A stretch of 64,000 bases of DNA from an uncultured Lachnospiraceae bacterium (GCA_910587305.1 CAJUKV010000015.1:1-64000); one strand, 5' to 3'; shown: positions 35,386 through 45,732, numbered from the stretch's first letter. The notes: a model not told the origin generated them from the sequence alone. Numbers and translations are program-made.

Positions 35386-37053
35386 TTACTTTTTATTCTT
35401 TCTCCGCAGGAATCCCCCGCCTAATTCTAATCTTTCGCCTTTCCCCGGCCGGCCGAATTTTTCCGCCTTTTCGCCTTTTCCCAGCCTGCCAAACTTTTCC
35501 GTTTTTTCGCCCTTTCCTGTTCTGCCAAAGTGCTCGTTTCTTTCGCCCTTGCCGCTTCTTCCAAATCTGTCGCCTCGACCGTCGCGGTTTCCTCTGTCCG
35601 CTCTTCCAAACCTGTCCCCTCGGCCGTCACGGTTTCCTCTATCCGGCCTTGCGCCTCTCTCGCCGCCTCTGCCTTTTTCCCTTCTTCCTAACCTTTTTCT
35701 CTCAAAATAAGGCTTTTCTTCCTCAATTTCCTCCGGCGCATCTCCCAAATGCATCTGCATAAACGCTGCGGCCAAGTCAAGAACGGAACAATTTTTCTCC
35801 TCCGCCGCAAGCTCAATGGATTTCTTAAGCTCGGACAGTTCCTTTTGTTCCATGATTTCCCCGGCCTGCGCAAAAAGCCTGTCGGATTTCACTCTGGTAA
35901 GGTCCGCGGCCGTGGGAAGACTGCGTTCTCTGATGGTGGTATGACAAATTTTCTCAATATCCCGGATTTTAAATATTTCCCTTCCCGATATCAGGGTAAA
36001 GGATCTGCCTTTTCTCCCTGCGCGTCCGGTTCTTCCAATCCGATGCACATAATACTCTATATCCTCCGGCACGTCAAAATTAAATACCGCGTCCACGCCG
36101 CTGACGTCAATCCCTCTTGCCGCCACGTCCGTGGCAATCAAAATAGCGCAGCCGCCGTTTCTGAAAAGATTCATAACGGTATCTCTCTGATACTGGGTCA
36201 AATCTCCGTGAAGCCCTTCCGCCTCGTATCCTTTCCCCTTAAGAGTGCCGGTAATCTCGTCCACCATTCTCTTCGTATTACAAAATATTAAGCTTCGGGA
36301 AGGACGATAATAATCAATGAGCCTGCAAAGAGCCGCCACCTTGTCCTTTTTTGCCACCCGGTAATAAGCCTGCTTAATGGCCGCCACCGTGATTTCCTTG
36401 GGCGTTACCCTCACATACACCGCATTTTTCTGATAAGTTCCCGTGATATCCAAAATCGCCTGGGGCATGGTAGCGGAAAACAGCGCCATTTGATGTTCCT
36501 CGGGCATATCGGATAAGATCGTTTCGATATCCTCCCGAAATCCCATGTCCAGCATTTCGTCCGCTTCGTCTAACACAATCATCTTAACATAAGTTGTCTT
36601 AATGGTATGGCGCCTTAAGTGATCCATCACCCGTCCCGGCGTTCCTACGATGATCTGTACCCCCTGGCTGAGGGCCCTTATCTGCTTTCCTATCTCCTGT
36701 CCGCCGTAAACCGGAAGCACTTTAATGCCGTGCATATACTTGGCAAGCCTTCTGATTTCCTCCGCCGCCTGCATGGCAAGCTCTCTGGTGGGGCACAAAA
36801 TAATGCCCTGGGGCTTTTTTAACTGCGGGTCCACTCCCTGAATCATGGGAATGGCAAATGCCGCCGTCTTACCTGTGCCGGTCTGGGCCTGTCCGATTAC
36901 GTCTTTTCCTTCTAAAAGAAGGGGGATCGCCTGCTCCTGAATGGGGGTCATTATCTCAAACCCCATTTCCTCCACAGCCCTCAAAATATCAGGGCAAATC
37001 CCCGATTCGTTATACTTAAGTTTACTTCCCGTTATTTCTCTTCTCTCTTCCAC
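35386..37053 (-). CDS. DEAD-box RNA helicase with repetitive basic tail
   Basis: ATP-dependent RNA helicase (555 aa) of the CshA/DeaD group. Ordered motifs: AQTGTGKTAAF, PTRELAMQ, GTPGRVMDHL, DEADEMLDMGF, SATMP, RGIDV and HRIGRTGRAGR. The last ~95 residues are a low-complexity basic tail: GNRDGRGDRFGR twice, then four units like GKGEKTEKFGR, likely binding RNA. The start appears to be GTG 37053; AGGAA sits directly before it and GAAAGG about 15 bases upstream, so the ribosome site is poor. Probably acts in ribosome assembly or mRNA decay, perhaps with RNase R. Confidence 0.92.
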   Translation of the reverse strand: MEERREITGSKLKYNESGICPDILRAVEEMGFEIMTPIQEQAIPLLLEGKDVIGQAQTGTGKTAAFAIPMIQGVDPQLKKPQGIILCPTRELAMQAAEEIRRLAKYMHGIKVLPVYGGQEIGKQIRALSQGVQIIVGTPGRVMDHLRRHTIKTTYVKMIVLDEADEMLDMGFREDIETILSDMPEEHQMALFSATMPQAILDITGTYQKNAVYVRVTPKEITVAAIKQAYYRVAKKDKVAALCRLIDYYRPSRSLIFCNTKRMVDEITGTLKGKGYEAEGLHGDLTQYQRDTVMNLFRNGGCAILIATDVAARGIDVSGVDAVFNFDVPEDIEYYVHRIGRTGRAGRKGRSFTLISGREIFKIRDIEKICHTTIRERSLPTAADLTRVKSDRLFAQAGEIMEQKELSELKKSIELAAEEKNCSVLDLAAAFMQMHLGDAPEEIEEEKPYFERKRLGRREKGRGGERGARPDRGNRDGRGDRFGRADRGNRDGRGDRFGRSGKGERNEHFGRTGKGEKTEKFGRLGKGEKAEKFGRPGKGERLELGGGFLRRKNKK

Positions 37054-37073
37054 TTCCTAAACATCCATTCCTT

Positions 37074-38027
37074 TCAATTATCCTCGTTTAAAAACTGTTC
37101 AATGATATACCTGGGACGCGCCTTGGTCTCCAGATATATTTTCCCAATATACTCTCCCACCACTCCAAGGGACAGCAGAATCAATCCTCCGATTGCCCAC
37201 AGAGAAACCATAAGTGTGGTCCAGCCCACTATGGTTGCTCCCGTAAAATGCCGAAAGAGACTGTAAATCAACATGCCGATGCTTACAATAAAAATGAAAA
37301 AGCCCAGCAGCGTTATCATCCGTAAAGGTTTCGTGCTAAGGGAGGTGATTCCCTCCACCGCAAAAGACAACATTTTTTTTAGGGGATATTTGCTTTCCCC
37401 GGCAAACCGCTCTCCCCTTTCATAGTAAACCACGTCCGTAGGATACCCAATCATAGGGACAATCCCACGCAAAAACAGATTTACCTCCCCATACTGGGCA
37501 AGCCCCTCAAGCGCTCTTTTGCTCATAAGACGGTAATCCGCATGGTTATAAACCGTATTGGCCCCCATCATATTCATTGTTTTATAAAAACCCTCTGCGG
37601 TAGCCTTCTTGAAAAAAGTGTCCTTCTGCCTGCTGCTGCGCACACCGTATACAATATCTTTCCCCTGCGCGTATTTGTCAATCATCTCGTCAATGGCGTT
37701 AATATCGTCCTGTAAATCCGCATCCATGGAAATGACCATATCGGCATACTCTTTAGCTGTCATGAGCCCTGCAAGAAGCGCATTTTGATGCCCTCTGTTT
37801 TTGCTCAGGTTAATGCCTGCGAACAACTTGTTTTTTTGGTGCAGTTCCTGAATGATTTTCCATGTCTTATCTTTAGAGCCATCGTTGACAAAAATCACAC
37901 GGCTTTTTTCATCAATCTTTTTTCCCTCGGCCAAACATTTCATTTTATTTTCAAGACGCCGGGCCGTTTCGGACAACACTTCTTCCTCGTTGTAACAGGG
38001 AATCACCAGATATAAAATGTTTCCCAT
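37074..38027 (-). CDS. GtrB-like family 2 glycosyltransferase
   Basis: Transfers a sugar from a nucleotide donor to polyprenyl phosphate (family role). The GT-A domain (1-215) has LVIPCYNEEE, FVNDGSKDKTW, NLSKNRGHQNALLAG, the metal-binding DADLQDD, and QKDTFFKKATAEGFYKTMN. Two membrane helices follow (about 232-254, 268-292) and then the family's YIGKIYLETKARPRYIIEQ tail. AGGAGG eight bases before the ATG. It could supply the polyprenyl-linked sugar used by the GT-C enzymes at 10-13 kb and 24-28 kb (inference). Confidence 0.92.
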   Translation of the reverse strand: MGNILYLVIPCYNEEEVLSETARRLENKMKCLAEGKKIDEKSRVIFVNDGSKDKTWKIIQELHQKNKLFAGINLSKNRGHQNALLAGLMTAKEYADMVISMDADLQDDINAIDEMIDKYAQGKDIVYGVRSSRQKDTFFKKATAEGFYKTMNMMGANTVYNHADYRLMSKRALEGLAQYGEVNLFLRGIVPMIGYPTDVVYYERGERFAGESKYPLKKMLSFAVEGITSLSTKPLRMITLLGFFIFIVSIGMLIYSLFRHFTGATIVGWTTLMVSLWAIGGLILLSLGVVGEYIGKIYLETKARPRYIIEQFLNEDN

Positions 38028-38055
38028 AACCTCATCCTCCTGCTATCAGCATGAA

Positions 38056-38084
38056 ATCAGCAGCGGTAAAATACCACTGCTGAT
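38056..38084. terminator. Hairpin between the NYN gene and gtrB-like gene
   Basis: ATCAGCAGCGGTA and TACCACTGCTGAT form a 13-bp stem with one G-U pair and a three-base loop. No U-run on either side, so termination is uncertain; it may shape the gtrB-like leader. Confidence 0.4.
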
Positions 38085-38143
38085 GGACATTAAACAGATA
38101 TATCATATACTATTTGGTTCAAAGATACAACATTTTTTCATAA

Positions 38144-39070
38144 CTATTTTTCACGCGCCCGTTTTCTGTCGTTCTTATCCTGATACAATTCCACGTTTTC
38201 AATCCCCTGTACGAACTTGGAAAACTGGCTGTAGCCAAAATCTTTCACATTAAAATTCGCATACTTATTATAGACAAGATTGCTCAGCTCGCTGATTCCG
38301 ATTCCTTTCTTACCTGCTTTTCTGACGATTTCCTTCACATAATTTCTTATTTCTTCCTGAGACTGCTTATTATCCTTTAAATATATCGTAATCACATTCT
38401 GCCGCTTTTCCAGTAAAAACAGCCCTGCATCCTCCACAAACTTTGAAAGCAGGCTGTAGCCATAATTTCGCACGTCAAAATCCGGATACATATTCACCAG
38501 CCTGTTGCCGACCGACGCAAGCTCAACGCTTTTGCCCTTATTTTCATTTTCGTTGATAATGTTCGTAATTGAGTTATAGATAACCTCCCGGCTGATGGTG
38601 TTGTCCTTGCTGTCCTTTCCATCCTTATCTTCGTCCTGATTGCCCAGGTTTTCCAGATTGACAAACCGGGTGCACGCAACCCTGAACGATCGGGGCGTCT
38701 TTTCCTCCCCCATCCCAATCACTTCCATCCCGGACTCCCTAAGGCGGCTTGCCAGACGGGTAAAGTCGCTGTCGCTTGAAACAATACAAAAGCCGTCCAC
38801 ATTCCCGGTGTAAAGAATATCCATAGCATCAATAATCAGCGTGGAATCCGTAGCGTTTTTGCCAACCGTATTGCTGAACTGCTGCACGGGGATAACGGAA
38901 TTTTCCAAAAGCTCTCCCTTCCACTTGGTAGCCTGCGTGCTGGTCCAGTCTCCGTAAATTCTTTTGTAAGTGGTGATTCCGTAGGTGGAAAGCTCCTCTA
39001 AAATATCTCCTATGTATTTTGCCGAAATGTTATCCGCATCAATGAGCAGCGCAAAATGCTTATTCTCCAT
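38144..39070 (-). CDS. NYN-domain protein with two OST-HTH (LOTUS) domains
   Basis: 308 residues. The N-terminal NYN domain is a LabA-like predicted ribonuclease: ALLIDADNISAKY, YGDWTSTQATKWK, DSTLIIDAMDILY and IVSSDSDFTRLASRLRE keep the acidic residues of the PIN-like active site. Two OST-HTH/LOTUS domains follow (about 170-235 and 243-308), each with a YPDFDVRNYGYSLLSKFVED-like core, which bind RNA in other proteins. Start at ATG 39070, the usual MENKHFALLIDADN of the family. A role in RNA turnover is likely, substrate unknown. Confidence 0.88.
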   Translation of the reverse strand: MENKHFALLIDADNISAKYIGDILEELSTYGITTYKRIYGDWTSTQATKWKGELLENSVIPVQQFSNTVGKNATDSTLIIDAMDILYTGNVDGFCIVSSDSDFTRLASRLRESGMEVIGMGEEKTPRSFRVACTRFVNLENLGNQDEDKDGKDSKDNTISREVIYNSITNIINENENKGKSVELASVGNRLVNMYPDFDVRNYGYSLLSKFVEDAGLFLLEKRQNVITIYLKDNKQSQEEIRNYVKEIVRKAGKKGIGISELSNLVYNKYANFNVKDFGYSQFSKFVQGIENVELYQDKNDRKRAREK

Positions 39071-39236
39071 ATAATAACCATACCTTTCTCTCAGCCTGCA
39101 AACTTTGGGCCGCAGACACAATATTTGCAAAACGAACAAGTTCGTTTGTGAAAAAAAATTTTCACAGTACCCTCCTGTGTAGCAATCTTACCATACCTGC
39201 TTTCCTACTGCAATCGCAATTTGAAGACTCCCAATA

Positions 39237-39278
39237 AAAAATGCCGCAGTCACGACAAAAAAGTGAATGCGGCATTTT
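39237..39278 (-). terminator. Terminator of gdhA
   Basis: On the minus strand AAAATGCCGCA pairs with TGCGGCATTTT around a 20-base loop with its own GTG/CAC closing pairs, and a U-run follows. Confidence 0.8.
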
Positions 39279-39298
39279 AATCTTTCTATATTTTATAG

Positions 39299-40648
<1,350 letters not shown>

Positions 40649-40724
40649 TTAGTTTAGTATAATTGTAGTACGGTATCCTTGTATACAATGATGCTTAAAC
40701 TACATCATTTAGCAATTACCATAC

Positions 40725-40750
40725 AAAAATAGGCAGGCGCTCTTTCCTGC
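40725..40750 (-). terminator. Short hairpin after the 40867-41304 gene
   Basis: GCAGG (40746-40750 side) and CCTGC with an eight-base loop, followed on the minus strand by a U-rich stretch TATTTTT. It lies 117 bases past the stop. Confidence 0.5.
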
Positions 40751-40866
40751 ATATTTATTCTTTTTTTCCATAAAGTATTATATAACGTGTTTCAAAAAAT
40801 CTCAATATACTTTAAGCAATTAAATAATAAAAGTTTCAACCAATATTTTATATAATTTGTATAAAT

Positions 40867-41304
40867 TTATAAATACTGCTTCAATCTTTCAATATTTTTT
40901 TCTTCAAAATCCATCAACTCTTTTGCCACTTCCATGGAAATGTTCCCTGCATTTTCATGATGATTGACAGCCTTCCACATACTGGTAAGCCCTCTGTTTG
41001 ATCCTTGTATCATCAGTTCCGCTATATGGCTTGTACTGGTATTTAGCATGGTATTTGCCCGCACGCCCCCCTTCACCATCATATCCTGAAAACCCGTTTC
41101 CCTGTAAGAAGCCGCTTTCCCATTAAGCAGCCGGTCAGTTGCCTTATTATAAATGTCCGCATACCGCATGGACTCTCTGGTAACATGCATGGATAAGTCG
41201 TCATCAAAGATTTTTTCGCTGATAGTGTCGATTGCCTTCATAGCCATTTTCGTGTTTTTCTGAACTTCCTGCAAAATTTTCACATCATCGCTTTTCATAC
41301 TCAT
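40867..41304 (-). CDS. Hypothetical protein (145 aa)
   Basis: Soluble, helix-rich and Met-rich protein beginning MSMKSDDVKILQEVQKNTKM; residues 10-30 and 110-145 look amphipathic. No signal peptide or membrane segment, and I do not recognise the family with certainty. AGGA seven bases before the ATG at 41304 sets the start; in-frame sequence upstream overlaps the terminator of the preceding gene. It stands alone between two terminators. Confidence 0.7.
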   Translation of the reverse strand: MSMKSDDVKILQEVQKNTKMAMKAIDTISEKIFDDDLSMHVTRESMRYADIYNKATDRLLNGKAASYRETGFQDMMVKGGVRANTMLNTSTSHIAELMIQGSNRGLTSMWKAVNHHENAGNISMEVAKELMDFEEKNIERLKQYL

Positions 41305-41378
41305 TCCCTGTTCCTGTCGATAATCCTTAAATCGGGGCGTGATACCACTCTTTGCCAACCGGCGTTCCGCCCTAATGT

Positions 41379-41408
41379 AAAAAAACAGGATGGATATTAC
41401 CACCCTGT
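41379..41408 (-). terminator. Terminator of the SH3b protein gene
   Basis: On the minus strand ACAGGGTGG pairs with CCATCCTGT (one G-U), 6-nt loop, followed by seven U. Confidence 0.82.
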
Positions 41409-41486
41409 CTTATTTTCCCCGGATATTTTGTTTTTATTCCCGAATTTAGCTATTTTTCTCTCTTACTATGTTTTCAAACGTTCGAA

Positions 41487-42818
41487 CTATTCCACATAGT
41501 CAGATTTCACAAATGCTGTCTGACCATTATATTTAACCTTCGTCCAGCCGTCGGCCTGTTTCATCACCAACTCCAGTTCATCGCCGGTGTAAGCCGTACC
41601 CAACGCTTCCGCACTTGTGCTTGCGCTTTTACGCACCTTGACGCTTTCCTTCACTTTGACCTTTCCATTGCTTCCGCTGCTGCTTCCACCTCCGGCTGCC
41701 GTAGCTGGCTGTGATTGCGGCTCCTCGGCGGGCTGATCATTGTCTGCAACCATGGTATCCGTATCCGGCGTTTCCTCAGCGGGTTCCTCAGACACTACTT
41801 CCAGATAATCGCTCTTAATATACGCACTGGCGCCGTTATATTCAACCTGGCTCCACCCGTTGCCTCTTTGTTCAATCAGGGTAAATTCCTGTCCAACCTG
41901 CGCCTTGTCAATCTTATCCGCCTCCTCGCTGTCAGACTTTCTGATATTCACCACGTCTGTTGCCCGGACAGTGCGAATTACCGACTGTGGCTGCTGCTCT
42001 CCTTCTTCCTGCGTCTCCTCCTCAGGTTCCGTGCTCTCCACATTTTCCTCAGGTACTTCCGCCGCCGCAAGGATTTCGCCTACGTCTTCATTGATCTTTT
42101 CTTTCAGGTACGCAATGAACTCTTTTAGTTCTTCGTCTTCCGCCAACAGTTCATTGTACTCTACCACAATCTTATTGTTTAAGTCCACCACATCATCCTG
42201 CAGCGTAGCTTCCTTAATATAATTCCAGATAACGTCGTCATAGGTACCGTCATTTATGAAATAATTGCCGTTATCGTCGAGCCCAATATAATAGGTCTGC
42301 ATTCCCGGAAGCGCCTGATCCGCATCCGTAAACTTTACCTCGGAACAGACATACGCCACATAAGTGTTTTCTTCCATTCCGGGCTTCGTATACACATCCA
42401 TCACGGAATAGGAATCAATATACTTGCTTAATTCCTGTACACGTATCGTTTCTATTTCATTTAAATAGGTGTTCAGTGAAGTAATTGTCTCCATATCCCC
42501 CGTTGCCTGGGCGTCGTAATAACTTGAGATTAGCTGGTTTAATTCCGGATATGCATTTTTCTCAAGCTCAGGAATCTGGGCTTCCTCCCCCTCTTCGGAA
42601 GTTTCTCCTTCCTGGGAGGCTACTGCCATGGCCGCCTGCTGCGCTTCCTTTTCAAGGGCTTTCTTTTGATTTGCGTTTAATGCCACTACAATCGTAATTA
42701 AGACACAAAAAACGAGAATAAGCGGCATTACAATCTTACTATGGTCCATAACCCAGTTGACGGCTGCCATGAACTTTTCTTTCATTCCATGTGTTTCGTT
42801 CTGATTTGAATGACTCAT
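41487..42818 (-). CDS. Membrane-anchored protein with two bacterial SH3 domains
   Basis: 443 residues from ATG 42818, which has AAAGGA seven bases upstream. A single helix (about 19-38, VMPLILVFCVLITIVVALNA) anchors it with the rest outside. A central domain (80-215) resembles no family I can name. Two SH3b domains follow: about 280-350 (ATDVVNIRKSDSEEADKIDK) and 385-443 (KVKVKESVKVRKSASTSAEA), separated by an acidic Pro/Glu linker. SH3b domains usually bind peptidoglycan, so it is probably a wall-associated protein. Confidence 0.82.
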   Translation of the reverse strand: MSHSNQNETHGMKEKFMAAVNWVMDHSKIVMPLILVFCVLITIVVALNANQKKALEKEAQQAAMAVASQEGETSEEGEEAQIPELEKNAYPELNQLISSYYDAQATGDMETITSLNTYLNEIETIRVQELSKYIDSYSVMDVYTKPGMEENTYVAYVCSEVKFTDADQALPGMQTYYIGLDDNGNYFINDGTYDDVIWNYIKEATLQDDVVDLNNKIVVEYNELLAEDEELKEFIAYLKEKINEDVGEILAAAEVPEENVESTEPEEETQEEGEQQPQSVIRTVRATDVVNIRKSDSEEADKIDKAQVGQEFTLIEQRGNGWSQVEYNGASAYIKSDYLEVVSEEPAEETPDTDTMVADNDQPAEEPQSQPATAAGGGSSSGSNGKVKVKESVKVRKSASTSAEALGTAYTGDELELVMKQADGWTKVKYNGQTAFVKSDYVE

Positions 42819-42921
42819 AAGTTTCCTTTCTGATAATTGTTTGTGCAAATGGCCCGCCTGTGCGGGCTTATGCGTATAATAGCCGGAAATTACCGGGCCG
42901 CCCTTAGAAAAGGCGTGCAAA

Positions 42922-42993
42922 TGCACCCGACAGGAATCGAACCTGCATTAAAGGCGTCGGAGGCCTTCGTTCTATCCGTTAGACTACGGGTGC
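42922..42993 (-). tRNA. tRNA-Arg (anticodon CCG)
   Basis: 72-nt cloverleaf. Acceptor GCACCCG/CGGGTGC, D-arm with AACGGAT loop, anticodon stem AAGGC/GCCTT with loop CTCCGAC giving CCG (codon CGG), T-arm CAGG-TTCGATT-CCTG, discriminator A. CCA is not encoded. Confidence 0.96.
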
Positions 42994-43119
42994 ATAAGTA
43001 AAAATATTACAAATTTGTTACATCAACGTAAACATCATAACATACCTGATGCAAATTGTCTAGTCTGTCATTTATAAAAAATGTGTAAAGTAAAAAAATG
43101 GTTACTTTTATCCCCTCTG

Positions 43120-43153
43120 GCCGGCGCCACATTATAGAGAATATGGCGCCGGA
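43120..43153. other. Palindromic hairpin after the DUF5688 gene
   Basis: CCGGCGCCA and TGGCGCCGG arms with AT pairs inside form a strong symmetric hairpin about 30 bases past the stop. No U-run; it may act as a transcript 3' end or stabiliser. Confidence 0.45.
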
Positions 43154-43181
43154 TCATGTTTTCATCTGTCAAAAAGCTGTC

Positions 43182-44177
43182 TTAGGAAAGCCAGAGAATC
43201 TTATCCTCGTTTCTACTATAATAATAAATGGAATCAGCTAAAACCTCATCCTCCGCCACCTGCGTATGGTTGATTTCCGTGACAATCTCCCGAAGCGTCC
43301 TTTCGTCCGTGTCGGCTTCGGCGGGCACTAAAATGACTTCATGGACAGAACTTGGAAGCACATAAAAATTCCGCCCTGTTTTTTCACCAAAAGCTTTTAA
43401 CACGCCGGGATACAGCATACAGGCGGCTCCATAAAGCTTTTGCCGGTTGGTGAGCACATACATGGGCAATTTCATTTCGTCCATATCCTTCATCATTTGT
43501 CCTGCAACTTTCTCTATCCATTCTTCCTCAAACAGTCCGGCCTCCTTCCCGTTTTTCTCAGATAATATGTCCTCCTTCAATCCTTCCTCCAAAATACTGC
43601 GCATAACCTTCTGCATACTGTCAATCACGCTTGGAAATAAAACCGGCGTATTTTCCATTGAAATCTGATAGAGCTGTTCCAAATTTGTGTTCCACTGACA
43701 CATATGACTGTTATAAATCAAAATAGACGCTTTCCCATAAAAAGGAGCCTCCTGAACGGTATAAAAAAATACCAAAGCAAGATTATGAAAAAGTTTGTGT
43801 GGGATCATCGAAAGCAGCTCTCTGTTTTGCCCTGCATGGACAAGTTTAAAGACAATCTTCTTTTTTGCTTTTTCAAATTCGGTAAATCCGGACAAGTCCA
43901 CATTGTCTTCAAATTCGGCCGCCTGAAAATCGTCATATAATATATGCGCAATTTTCTTAATTTCTTCCTCCGTTATGCCGCCATGATAAAATTTATCGAT
44001 ATAAATTGTGGGGGAGGCGTTGCAGTCTTTTCTCTTTGCTATGACTCCGGTCAGTTCGATACCGTTATTTTTTTTGACATTCTGAGAAAAAACAGAATAA
44101 TTATCGCCAAGCATTTCCTGTAATTTCTTTATGACTGCCTGGGTAAAAGATGTGAAATTCACAGATGTGTTGTTCAT
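43182..44177 (-). CDS. DUF5688-family protein
   Basis: 331 residues, soluble, starting MNNTSVNFTSFTQAVIKKLQ. The sequence TGVIAKRKDCNASPTIYIDK, the YHGGITEEEIKKIAHILYDD block and the late LPSSVHEVILVPA fit DUF5688, a Lachnospiraceae family of unknown role (from memory). The open frame extends upstream to 44345, but that part translates the pseudoknot-type repeat at 44184-44270. The repeat ends in ATGAGGAAATTT just before the ATG at 44177 and so provides the ribosome site. Confidence 0.78.
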   Translation of the reverse strand: MNNTSVNFTSFTQAVIKKLQEMLGDNYSVFSQNVKKNNGIELTGVIAKRKDCNASPTIYIDKFYHGGITEEEIKKIAHILYDDFQAAEFEDNVDLSGFTEFEKAKKKIVFKLVHAGQNRELLSMIPHKLFHNLALVFFYTVQEAPFYGKASILIYNSHMCQWNTNLEQLYQISMENTPVLFPSVIDSMQKVMRSILEEGLKEDILSEKNGKEAGLFEEEWIEKVAGQMMKDMDEMKLPMYVLTNRQKLYGAACMLYPGVLKAFGEKTGRNFYVLPSSVHEVILVPAEADTDERTLREIVTEINHTQVAEDEVLADSIYYYSRNEDKILWLS

Positions 44178-44183
44178 AAATTT

Positions 44184-44270
44184 CCTCATTTCCGCGCTGC
44201 TTTTTACGCATACCAAGTTTGTGGATGCAGCGCAGACACAAACTTGTGAGTGAAAGGTTGAAAATCTTCC
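44184..44270 (-). promoter_or_regulatory. Pseudoknot-type leader repeat, copy 1 (DUF5688 gene)
   Basis: Read on the minus strand: CAAGTTTGTG ... CTGCGCTGC ... CACAAACTTG ... GCAGCGCGG, then AAATGAGG. The two helices interleave. One base in the last arm differs from the other copies but changes a U-A pair to U-G. Ends in the ribosome site. Confidence 0.75.
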
Positions 44271-44416
44271 ATTGATTATAATTGTTACTGTTTGACCGGA
44301 CGTTAAATTGATTTTCACTTTCATTTTAGAATGGAAATTTTCCATCAGATTTACTTACACTTTTGATATGAAAATCGGACATAAATTTTACCCCTGATAT
44401 TTTGGAAATACAACGC

Positions 44417-44445
44417 AAAAAAAGACAATGAATTCTCATTGTCTT
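44417..44445 (-). terminator. Terminator of efp
   Basis: AAGACAATGA/TCATTGTCTT 10-bp stem (44422-44431 with 44436-44445), 4-nt loop, U-run on the minus strand. Confidence 0.9.
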
Positions 44446-44477
44446 TCAAGCTTTTACTGATAGGACATTGGTTCGGC

Positions 44478-45035
44478 TTATACTCTGGAAAGGTACTCGC
44501 CCGTTCTGGTATCAATCTTAATCACATCATGGGTCTCAACGAACAAGGGAACATTTACATTTGCTCCGGTTTCCACCGTGGCGGGCTTGGTAGCGCCCGT
44601 AGCCGTGTCGCCCTTAAATCCCGGCTCGGTTTCAATGATTTCCAGTTCCACAAACAAAGGCGGCTCTACTGAAAATACACTTCCGTTGTGGGAGCAGATC
44701 TTAACCATTTCGTTTTCTTTTACAAATTTGAGCGCATCTCCGACAGTTTCGCCGTTAAGCGCAATCTGATCATATGTTTCAACATCCATGAAGTTATACA
44801 GTTCTCCGTCCGAATATAAGTACTGCATATCTTTTCTATCAATACGTGCCTGTGGACATTTTTCAGTGGGTCTGAAAGTCTTTTCCACTACGCCGCCGCT
44901 CTTGATGTTTTTCAGTTTCGTTCTAACGAATGCCGCGCCCTTGCCGGGTTTAACATGTTGAAACTCAATAATCTGGTAAACATTATTATCTAACTCAATC
45001 GTAATACCATTCCTGAAATCACCTGCAGAAATCAT
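44478..45035 (-). CDS. efp: Elongation factor P
   Basis: Relieves ribosomes stalled at polyproline. 185 residues in three beta domains: the KOW-like N-terminal domain with [18 protein letters not shown] (modifiable loop lysine in PGKG), the OB domain with [19 protein letters not shown], and the C-terminal domain ending [17 protein letters not shown]. The ATG is preceded by AGGAGG about seven bases away. It lies about 250 bases downstream of aroQ in the same direction, separated by a large palindromic element. Confidence 0.97.
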   Translation of the reverse strand: MISAGDFRNGITIELDNNVYQIIEFQHVKPGKGAAFVRTKLKNIKSGGVVEKTFRPTEKCPQARIDRKDMQYLYSDGELYNFMDVETYDQIALNGETVGDALKFVKENEMVKICSHNGSVFSVEPPLFVELEIIETEPGFKGDTATGATKPATVETGANVNVPLFVETHDVIKIDTRTGEYLSRV

Positions 45036-45129
45036 AAAATATTCCTCCTAAAATTTTCACGTTATAATTCTTTATCAGTGTAATATAAAAAATGATATTT
45101 TTCAACTACTTTCTTGGATAACTTAAAGA

Positions 45130-45283
45130 TAACTGTAACTATTCAGCCTACGGCTTCATAGTTACTGAATACGGCCATTAAAAGTTCGCCTACGGCGAAG
45201 GGCCGTATTCACTCTCGGCGATATATGCGTTCTCACGGACTTTGCAGCAAATGCAAAGTCCTGGGCTGAATAGTTACAGATAA
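45130..45283. repeat. Multi-hairpin element with 14-bp terminal inverted repeats
   Basis: GTAACTATTCAGCC (45135-45148) pairs with GGCTGAATAGTTAC (45264-45277). Inside are GAATACGGCC/GGCCGTATTC (45167-45176 with 45201-45210) nesting TTCGCC/GGCGAA, and GGACTTTGCA/TGCAAAGTCC (45237-45246 with 45252-45261). All stems are perfect. It lies between aroQ and efp. Confidence 0.8.
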
Positions 45284-45715
45284 CTACATCTTTTCCAAAA
45301 GAAAATCAATTGCTTCCAAATAGCCGTCAAGGCCGTGGCCGTAAATTTGTTTGTCGCAGGCCGGCGCGGTCACGGATATTTTGCGAAATTCTTCCCGCTT
45401 TGTGATATCTGAAATATGTATTTCCACTTTCGGTATCGCAATGCTTGCAAGGGCGTCTCTGATGGCATAACTGTAATGGGTGTAAGCCCCGGGATTGATT
45501 ACAATTCCCTTAGTCCCGTCAAAATACGCCTCCTGTATTCTGTCAATAATGGCTCCCTCATGGTTGCTCTGAAAAACGTCCACGGATACGATGCATTTAT
45601 TTGCCTTATCCTCGATCAGCTTTAGCAAATAATGATAATCCTGAGTGCCGTATATGCTTTTTTCTCTGATTCCAAGAAAATTTATGTTAGGTCCGTTGAT
45701 AACCAGCAGCTTCAT
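45284..45715 (-). CDS. aroQ: Type II 3-dehydroquinate dehydratase
   Basis: Third step of the shikimate pathway. 143 residues, standard length; LLVINGPNINFLGIREKSIYG contains the catalytic Tyr loop, followed by FQSNHEGAIIDRIQEA, INPGAYTHYSYAIRDAL, VEIHISDITKREEFRKISV with the active-site His, and GHGLDGYLEAIDFL. It directly follows aroK (17-base gap) in the same operon. Confidence 0.96.
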   Translation of the reverse strand: MKLLVINGPNINFLGIREKSIYGTQDYHYLLKLIEDKANKCIVSVDVFQSNHEGAIIDRIQEAYFDGTKGIVINPGAYTHYSYAIRDALASIAIPKVEIHISDITKREEFRKISVTAPACDKQIYGHGLDGYLEAIDFLLEKM

Positions 45716-45732
45716 TTTGCTTTTCCTTTCTT

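Noticed and set aside
35420..35660. CRISPR-like array in the helicase region
   Set aside because: The repeats are in-frame codon repeats of the helicase tail, with no spacers.
44178..44345. 56-residue N-terminal extension of the DUF5688 protein
   Set aside because: It translates the pseudoknot-type repeat, which also occurs in non-coding places.
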